DNA from: DUSC01 sp964371125
GTDB taxonomy: Bacteria > Pseudomonadota > Alphaproteobacteria > Rhizobiales > Rhizobiaceae
Length of the DNA: 5,655 bases
Reading direction: 5' to 3'
Assembly (NCBI GenBank): GCA_964371125.1
Contig: CAYJMY010000269.1
Span: forward strand, 1 to 5,655
Shown piece after piece: positions 1-5,655 of the stretch. A model generated the notes under the pieces. That model was not told the origin of the DNA and did not search any database. It saw nothing but the letters and a program-made list of their open reading frames with translations. Position 1 is the first letter of the stretch. Each line of letters begins with the position of its first letter. The translations under genes were made by a program, and so were the position numbers.

Positions 1-491
1 AGTTCAAGGTCTCGGTCGAGGACGTCACCGCCATGACGCTCGGCGGCCATGGCGACGACATGGTGCCGCTGGTGCGTTACTCGACCGTCGCCGGCATCCC
101 GCTGCCGGATCTGGTCAAGATGGGATGGACCTCGAAGGAGAAGCTCGACGCCATTGTCGAGCGCACGCGCAAGGGCGGCGGCGAGATCGTCGGCCTGCTC
201 AAGACCGGCTCGGCCTACTATGCGCCGGCCTCGTCGGCGATTTCCATGGCCGAGGCCTACCTGCGCGACAAGAAGCGTGTCCTGCCCTGCGCGGCGCACC
301 TGTCGGGCCAGTACGGCGTCAAGGACATGTATGTCGGCGTGCCGGTCGTGATCGGCGCCGCCGGCGTCGAGCGCGTCATCGAGATCGACTTCAACAAGGC
401 CGAGCAGAAGATGTTCGACAAGTCGATCGCCGCGGTCCAGGGCCTCTGCGAGGCCTGCATCGGTATCGCGCCGGCTCTCGGCAAGAAGTAA
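1..491 (+). CDS. mdh: Malate dehydrogenase, C-terminal half (5' end outside window)
   Basis: NAD-dependent malate dehydrogenase of the LDH-like type catalyses malate + NAD+ to oxaloacetate + NADH in the cytoplasm as the last TCA-cycle step. The frame is open from base 3 (FKVSVEDVTA...) to a TAA at 489-491, giving 162 residues, about half of the usual 320 or so. GGHGD, encoded around 42-56, carries the catalytic histidine (codon 48-50) that accepts the proton in this family. After it come the strongly conserved stretches VPLVRYSTVAGIPLPDL, LLKTGSAYYAPASS and VLPCAAHLSGQYGV, and the C-terminal helix ending APALGKK. The ATG at 33 is an internal methionine, not the start, because conserved sequence continues upstream of it to the window edge. 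The gene is followed 13 bases later by sucC, and its stop overlaps the sucC ribosome binding site, which suggests translational coupling. Identification is secure; the N-terminal Rossmann half is not in view. Confidence 0.96.
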   Translation, partial: FKVSVEDVTAMTLGGHGDDMVPLVRYSTVAGIPLPDLVKMGWTSKEKLDAIVERTRKGGGEIVGLLKTGSAYYAPASSAISMAEAYLRDKKRVLPCAAHLSGQYGVKDMYVGVPVVIGAAGVERVIEIDFNKAEQKMFDKSIAAVQGLCEACIGIAPALGKK

Positions 492-504
492 GGGGCGGAT
501 CGCG

Positions 505-1697
<1,193 letters not shown>

Positions 1698-1704
1698 GGT
1701 GTTG

Positions 1705-1741
1705 CACATAATCACACATATCTATCCTGTGTGATTATGTG
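1705..1741. promoter_or_regulatory. Perfect 14-bp inverted repeat: probable antitoxin operator/promoter region
   Basis: Left arm CACATAATCACACA (1705-1718) and right arm TGTGTGATTATGTG (1728-1741) are exact reverse complements separated by nine bases. The block lies 7 bases after the sucC stop and ends against the GGAGG (1741-1745) of the antitoxin gene. The stretch 1701-1740 is only about 35% GC by hand count (14 of 40), against about two thirds in the flanking genes. Ribbon-helix-helix antitoxins commonly repress their own operon by binding such dyads over the promoter; FitAB is a known case with a long dyad upstream. A weak promoter may overlap it (TTGCAC at 1702-1707, TATCCT at 1723-1728, a short 15-base spacer). 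It is not a normal intrinsic terminator, since the stem is AT-rich and no T run follows. The dyad is seen directly; the operator role is inferred from position. Confidence 0.7.
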
Positions 1742-1750
1742 GAGGCGGCC

Positions 1751-2062
1751 ATGAAGAACGTCACCCTCGCCATCGACGAACAGCTGATCGAGCGGGCGCG
1801 CGCGCTCGCCGAGCGGCGCAAGACGTCGCTCAACGCGCTGATCCGGTCCCTACTCGCCCACGAGGTCGAGCAGGATGACAGGATCGCTTGGGCGAAGGCG
1901 GGCATGAAGAGATTGATGGAAGAGGCGAGGGCCAAAGCAGCGCTCGATGACGGCGCGCCCTATGTCTGGAATCGAAGGGACGCGTATGACGAGCGAGAGG
2001 ATCGACTGCTTTCTCGACACGAACGTCCTGATCTACGCGGCTTCGGAGAAGAAGAGTCGTGA
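1751..2062 (+). CDS. Ribbon-helix-helix (CopG/VapB-like) antitoxin
   Basis: Predicted 103-residue antitoxin that should bind and neutralise the PIN toxin encoded just downstream and repress the shared promoter as a dimer. Residues 2-8 (KNVTLAI) form the expected DNA-contacting beta strand, 9-23 the first helix (DEQLIERARALAERR), and 25-39 the second helix (TSLNALIRSLLAHEV), the usual ribbon-helix-helix pattern. The rest is charged and likely flexible, ending in an Arg/Glu-rich tail (SRHERPDLRGFGEEES) that would be the toxin-binding region by analogy with VapB proteins. I chose ATG 1751 because GGAGG at 1741-1745 sits five bases ahead; an in-frame GTG at 1739 would fall inside the inverted repeat. 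The last 77 bases overlap the toxin gene in another frame. The gene starts 53 bases after sucC. The antitoxin class is fairly sure; the exact subfamily is not, so I give no symbol. Confidence 0.85.
   Translation: MKNVTLAIDEQLIERARALAERRKTSLNALIRSLLAHEVEQDDRIAWAKAGMKRLMEEARAKAALDDGAPYVWNRRDAYDEREDRLLSRHERPDLRGFGEEES
1974..1980 (+). promoter_or_regulatory. Ribosome binding site that fixes the toxin start
   Basis: GAAGGGA lies five bases before ATG 1986, inside the antitoxin coding sequence. It supports 1986 over the in-frame upstream ATGs at 1947 and 1962, which would only add residues with no PIN-family counterpart ahead of the first beta strand. Its location makes toxin translation likely to depend on ribosomes crossing the antitoxin message. 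Confidence 0.65.
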
Positions 2063-2411
2063 CGAACGATGGACCACAATCGCGGAACGCCTCGTGCATG
2101 AAACTTTGTTCGGAACGGCCGGTCAGGTCATGGCCGAATTCGTCGGGGTTGCGCGCCGAAAGAAACTTCTTGCCGATGAATCGATCGATCAGTGGCTCAT
2201 GTTCCTCGGGACTTTCCCTGTTGTGCCGGTCGACGAGGCGTACGTTCGCGCCGGCTTCGCACTCGCCCGACGTTACGGGATTCACTACTACGACGCCGCG
2301 CTTCTCGGCGCGGCGGAGCGCCTCGGCGCGCCGGTCTTCTACACCGAAGACCTCAATCACAATCAGCTCTACGGCTCGGTTCGCGCCGTCAATCCGTTTC
2401 TAGAACACTGA
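1986..2411 (+). CDS. PIN-domain toxin, VapC-like ribonuclease
   Basis: Predicted 141-residue single-domain PIN nuclease. VapC-type toxins are Mg-dependent endoribonucleases that cut tRNA or rRNA and stop translation when free of antitoxin; the target here cannot be read from sequence. The acidic residues of the family are all present: D11 in CFLDTNVLIYA (first strand), E51 in GQVMAEFVGVARRKKL, D103 in IHYYDAALLGAAERLGA, and D122 in the terminal FYTEDLNHNQLYGSVRAVNPFL. N13 beside D11 is also typical. Length is normal, with no truncation or frameshift, so the enzyme looks active. It overlaps the antitoxin gene by 77 bases (toxin residues 1-25) in the +1 frame. The TGA at 2409-2411 abuts the sucD ribosome binding site, so the toxin reads directly into sucD. 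The middle of the gene has lower GC (about 50-60% in sampled lines) than the flanking TCA genes. A housekeeping RNase role is less likely, given the paired antitoxin. Confidence 0.9.
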   Translation: MTSERIDCFLDTNVLIYAASEKKSRDERWTTIAERLVHETLFGTAGQVMAEFVGVARRKKLLADESIDQWLMFLGTFPVVPVDEAYVRAGFALARRYGIHYYDAALLGAAERLGAPVFYTEDLNHNQLYGSVRAVNPFLEH

Positions 2412-2415
2412 AGGG
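2409..2415 (+). repeat. Right copy of the 7-bp direct repeat bracketing the cassette
   Basis: TGAAGGG, matching 1687-1693. It covers the toxin stop (TGA 2409-2411) and the start of the AAGGGA (2411-2416) that serves sucD. Chance or functional coincidence is a serious alternative to an integration scar. Confidence 0.25.
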
Positions 2416-2427
2416 ACCTCCTGCCCA

Positions 2428-3330
<903 letters not shown>

Positions 3331-3332
3331 GG

Positions 3333-3394
3333 GTCGGTCGTGGGTCGTCGGTCGTGACCCCCTTCCGACCGACGAACGACGACTGACGACCGAC
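3333..3394. repeat. Long imperfect palindrome built from TCGT/ACGA units (REP-like)
   Basis: Arms at 3333-3355 and 3372-3394 are 23 bases each and match as inverted repeats at 20 of 23 positions, with a 16-base spacer. Inside, the ten-base unit GTCGGTCGTG occurs twice as a direct repeat (3333-3342, 3347-3356), and near-copies in inverse orientation occur at 3366-3373 and 3386-3394, so several alternative hairpins are possible, for example GGGTC 3342-3346 with GACCC 3356-3360. It starts two bases after the sucD stop. No T run follows on either strand, so a classical terminator is unlikely. The design resembles dispersed intergenic REP/BIME elements that can protect or tune parts of an operon message; family membership is inference. 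Confidence 0.7.
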
Positions 3395-3400
3395 GCACAA

Positions 3401-3427
3401 AAGGAGACGGAGCGTTCGGCTCCGGAG
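3401..3427 (+). promoter_or_regulatory. sucA leader: two Shine-Dalgarno-like sites around a small hairpin
   Basis: AAGGAG at 3401-3406 is a good Shine-Dalgarno sequence but lies 26 bases before ATG 3433. A hairpin, CGGAGC (3408-3413), loop GTTCG, GCTCCG (3419-3424), sits between; folded, it would leave about nine bases between AAGGAG and the ATG. A second GGAG at 3424-3427 is five bases before the ATG and loses one base to the stem. Either site could start translation. Confidence 0.5.
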
Positions 3428-3432
3428 ATGCG

Positions 3433-5655
3433 ATGGCACGGCAGGATCAGGCCAACGACCAGTTTTCCCTGACTTCGTTCCTCTATGGCGGCAACGCCGA
3501 CTATATCGAGGAACTCTACGCCAGCTACCAGGACGATCCCTCTTCCGTCGACGCCGAGTGGCAGGCCTTCTTCGCCGCGCTCAAGGACGATTCCGGCGAC
3601 GTCCGCCGCAATGCGCAGGGCGCTTCCTGGACCAGGCCCAACTGGCCGGTCGCCGCCAACGGCGAGCTCGTCTCGGCGCTCGACGGCAACTGGGGGGCGC
3701 TGGAGAAGCAGATCGAGAAGAAGGTGAAGGACAAGGCCGCGGCGAAGGGCACGGCGCTGTCCGAGGAAGACCTGACCCGGGCGACGCGCGATTCGGTGCG
3801 CGCCATCATGATGATCCGCGCCTACCGCATGCGCGGTCACCTCCACGCCAATCTCGATCCGCTCGGCATCGCCAAGCCCTTCGAGGACTACGACGAGCTT
3901 TCGCCGACCGCCTACGGCTTCTCGGAGGCCGACTACGATCGCAAGATCTTCATCGACCACGTGCTCGGCCTCGAGTTCGCGACGATCCGCGAGATGATCG
4001 AGATCCTGAAGCGCACCTATTGTTCGACGCTCGGCGTTGAGTTCATGCACATCTCCCATCCCGAGGAGAAGGCCTGGATCCAGGAGCGCATCGAGGGACC
4101 AGACAAGGGCATCGCCTTCACCAAGAACGGCAAGATGGCGATCCTGCACAAGCTGGTCGAGGCCGAGGGTTTCGAGCAGTTCATCGACGTCAAGTACAAG
4201 GGCACCAAGCGTTTCGGCCTCGACGGCGGCGAATCGCTCATTCCCGCGCTGGAGCAGATCATCAAGCGCGGCGGCGCGCTGGGCCTCAAGGAGATCGTGC
4301 TGGGCATGGCCCATCGCGGCCGCCTCAACGTGCTCAGCCAGGTGATGGCAAAGCCGCATCGCGCCATCTTCCACGAATTCAAGGGCGGCTCCTTTACCCC
4401 CGACGACGTCGAGGGCTCGGGCGACGTCAAGTACCATCTCGGCGCATCGTCGGACCGCGAGTTCGACGGCAACAAGGTCCACCTGTCGCTGACGGCCAAT
4501 CCTTCGCACCTCGAGATCGTCAACCCTGTGGTCATGGGCAAGGCCCGTGCCAAGCAGGACCAGATCTTCGGCCGCAAGCGCGAGGATTTCGTGCCGCTCG
4601 ACGAGCGCGCCAAGGTCATGCCGCTGCTGCTGCACGGCGATGCGGCCTTCGCCGGCCAGGGCGTCGTCGCCGAGATCCTCGGCCTGTCGGGCCTGCGCGG
4701 GCACCGCGTCGCCGGCACGGTCCATTTCATCATCAACAACCAGATCGGCTTCACGACGAACCCGCGCTTCTCGCGCTCGTCGCCCTATCCGTCGGACGTC
4801 GCCAAGATGATCGAGGCGCCGATCTTCCACGTGAACGGCGACGATCCCGAAGCCGTGGTCTACGCCGCCAAGATCGCGACCGAGTTCCGGATGAAGTTCC
4901 ACAAGCCGGTCGTCATCGACATGCTCTGCTACCGCCGCTTCGGCCACAATGAGGGTGACGAGCCGGCGTTCACCCAGCCGATCATGTACCGCAGCATCCG
5001 CTCGCACCCGACGACGACGCAGATCTACGCCCGGAAGCTGATCGCCGAAGGCCTCATCAGCGAGGGCGAGTTCGAGAAGATGAAGGCCGACTGGCGCGCT
5101 CACCTCGAAGCGGAGTTCGAGACCGGCCAGAGCTACAAGCCCAACAAGGCCGACTGGCTCGACGGCGCCTGGTCCGGTCTGCGCACCGCCGACAACCAGG
5201 ACGAACAGCGCCGCGGCAAGACCGCCGTGCCGGTCAAGACGCTGAAGGAGATCGGCAAGAAGCTGNNNNNNNNNNAAGGACTTCGAGGTCCACAAGACCA
5301 TCGGGCGCTTCCTCGACAACCGCCGACAGTCGATCGAGTCCGGCGAAGGCATCGACTGGGCCACCGCCGAGTCGCTGGCCTTCGGCTCGATCCTGCTGGA
5401 AGGCAATCCGATCCGCCTGTCCGGCCAGGATTCCGAGCGCGGCACCTTCTCGCAGCGCCATACGGTGCTCTACGACCAGCGCGACGAAAACCGCTACATC
5501 CCGTTGAACAACCTGTCGGCGGCCCAGGCGCATTACGAGGTCATCAACTCGATGCTCTCGGAAGAGGCCGTGCTCGGCTTCGAATACGGCTTCTCGCTCG
5601 CCGAGCCGAAGGCACTGACGCTGTGGGAAGCGCAGTTCGGCGACTTCGCCAACGG
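3433..5655 (+). CDS. sucA: 2-oxoglutarate dehydrogenase E1 component, N-terminal three quarters (3' end outside window, N run inside)
   Basis: SucA is the thiamine-diphosphate-dependent E1 enzyme of the 2-oxoglutarate dehydrogenase complex; it decarboxylates 2-oxoglutarate and passes the succinyl group to the lipoyl groups of E2 (SucB). ATG 3433 gives MARQDQANDQFSLTSFLYGGNADYIEELY, the E1o N-terminal segment thought to help bind the complex. The catalytic histidines equivalent to E. coli H260 and H298 are H294 (MAHRGRLNVL) and H335 (GDVKYHLGASS). The thiamine diphosphate motif runs from HGDAAFAGQG (G402-D403) to FIINNQIGFTTNPR (N435-N436). YRRFGHNEGDEPAFTQP (H505) follows. Ten Ns at 5266-5275 shift the frame; after them KDFEVHKTIGRFLDNR resumes in the expected protein and continues to ...LTLWEAQFGDFAN at the window end. 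About 741 of some 995 residues are visible. sucB and an lpd gene would be expected next in rhizobial order. Confidence 0.97.
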   Translation, partial: MARQDQANDQFSLTSFLYGGNADYIEELYASYQDDPSSVDAEWQAFFAALKDDSGDVRRNAQGASWTRPNWPVAANGELVSALDGNWGALEKQIEKKVKDKAAAKGTALSEEDLTRATRDSVRAIMMIRAYRMRGHLHANLDPLGIAKPFEDYDELSPTAYGFSEADYDRKIFIDHVLGLEFATIREMIEILKRTYCSTLGVEFMHISHPEEKAWIQERIEGPDKGIAFTKNGKMAILHKLVEAEGFEQFIDVKYKGTKRFGLDGGESLIPALEQIIKRGGALGLKEIVLGMAHRGRLNVLSQVMAKPHRAIFHEFKGGSFTPDDVEGSGDVKYHLGASSDREFDGNKVHLSLTANPSHLEIVNPVVMGKARAKQDQIFGRKREDFVPLDERAKVMPLLLHGDAAFAGQGVVAEILGLSGLRGHRVAGTVHFIINNQIGFTTNPRFSRSSPYPSDVAKMIEAPIFHVNGDDPEAVVYAAKIATEFRMKFHKPVVIDMLCYRRFGHNEGDEPAFTQPIMYRSIRSHPTTTQIYARKLIAEGLISEGEFEKMKADWRAHLEAEFETGQSYKPNKADWLDGAWSGLRTADNQDEQRRGKTAVPVKTLKEIGKKLXXXXGLRGPQDHRALPRQPPTVDRVRRRHRLGHRRVAGLRLDPAGRQSDPPVRPGFRARHLLAAPYGALRPARRKPLHPVEQPVGGPGALRGHQLDALGRGRARLRIRLLARRAEGTDAVGSAVRRLRQR
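5266..5275. other. Assembly gap inside sucA
   Basis: Ten Ns after codon 611 (CTG 5263-5265). Conserved sequence resumes at AAG 5276 in a frame that requires the missing length to be a multiple of three. Related proteins as I remember them have about four residues here, which would be 12 bases. The run is a placeholder and not evidence of a frameshift. Confidence 0.9.

Noticed and set aside
1711..1735. CRP/FNR-type binding site from the TCACA and TGTGA words
   Set aside because: The half-sites are in the wrong relative orientation (TCACA before TGTGA) and too far apart for the TGTGA-N6-TCACA pattern.
1705..1741. Intrinsic terminator after sucC
   Set aside because: The stem is AT-rich, the loop is nine bases, and the sequence after it is GGAGGCGG instead of a T run.
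1739..1750. GTG 1739 as the antitoxin start
   Set aside because: It lies inside the right arm of the inverted repeat with no ribosome binding site upstream, while ATG 1751 has GGAGG five bases ahead and begins at the expected beta strand.
1947..1985. ATG 1947 as the toxin start
   Set aside because: It adds 13 residues without PIN-family counterpart; ATG 1986 has GAAGGGA at good spacing and places D11 close to the N-terminus as usual.
3428..3430. ATG 3428 as the sucA start
   Set aside because: It is in a different frame and does not give the SucA N-terminus; ATG 3433 does.

Overview
This window is a piece of a high-GC alphaproteobacterial TCA-cycle operon, most likely from the Rhizobiales (Hyphomicrobiales), perhaps near Mesorhizobium/Phyllobacteriaceae. 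The evidence is the gene order mdh-sucC-sucD-sucA on one strand, which is the known mdh-sucCDAB arrangement of rhizobia, together with the protein sequences and a strong bias to G/C in third codon positions. The genus is an inference from remembered family sequences.

Layout: 1-491 is the C-terminal half of malate dehydrogenase (mdh). 505-1697 is the succinyl-CoA synthetase beta subunit (sucC), broken only by a run of ten Ns. 1698-1750 is a short AT-rich spacer with a perfect 14-bp inverted repeat. 1751-2411 is a two-gene toxin-antitoxin module: a ribbon-helix-helix antitoxin, then a VapC-like PIN-domain ribonuclease whose gene overlaps the antitoxin gene by 77 bases. 2428-3330 is the succinyl-CoA synthetase alpha subunit (sucD). 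3331-3432 is a structured spacer with a long imperfect palindrome and a small hairpin beside the sucA ribosome binding sites. 3433-5655 is the first three quarters of the 2-oxoglutarate dehydrogenase E1 component (sucA), cut off by the window end and broken by a second ten-N run.

The metabolic genes encode consecutive steps: SucA starts 2-oxoglutarate to succinyl-CoA, SucCD converts succinyl-CoA to succinate with ATP/GTP formation, and Mdh makes oxaloacetate from malate. The unusual point is that a toxin-antitoxin cassette, with its own probable operator, lies between the genes of two obligate partner subunits, SucC and SucD. The join between the sucC end, the cassette and sucD contains no Ns, so scaffolding did not create it.

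Both N runs are ten bases long and both shift the reading frame of an otherwise intact gene. They are best read as assembly placeholders whose true lengths are about 11 and a multiple of three (9 or 12) respectively, not as mutations. No RNA gene, IS element, integrase, CRISPR array or replication origin is visible.
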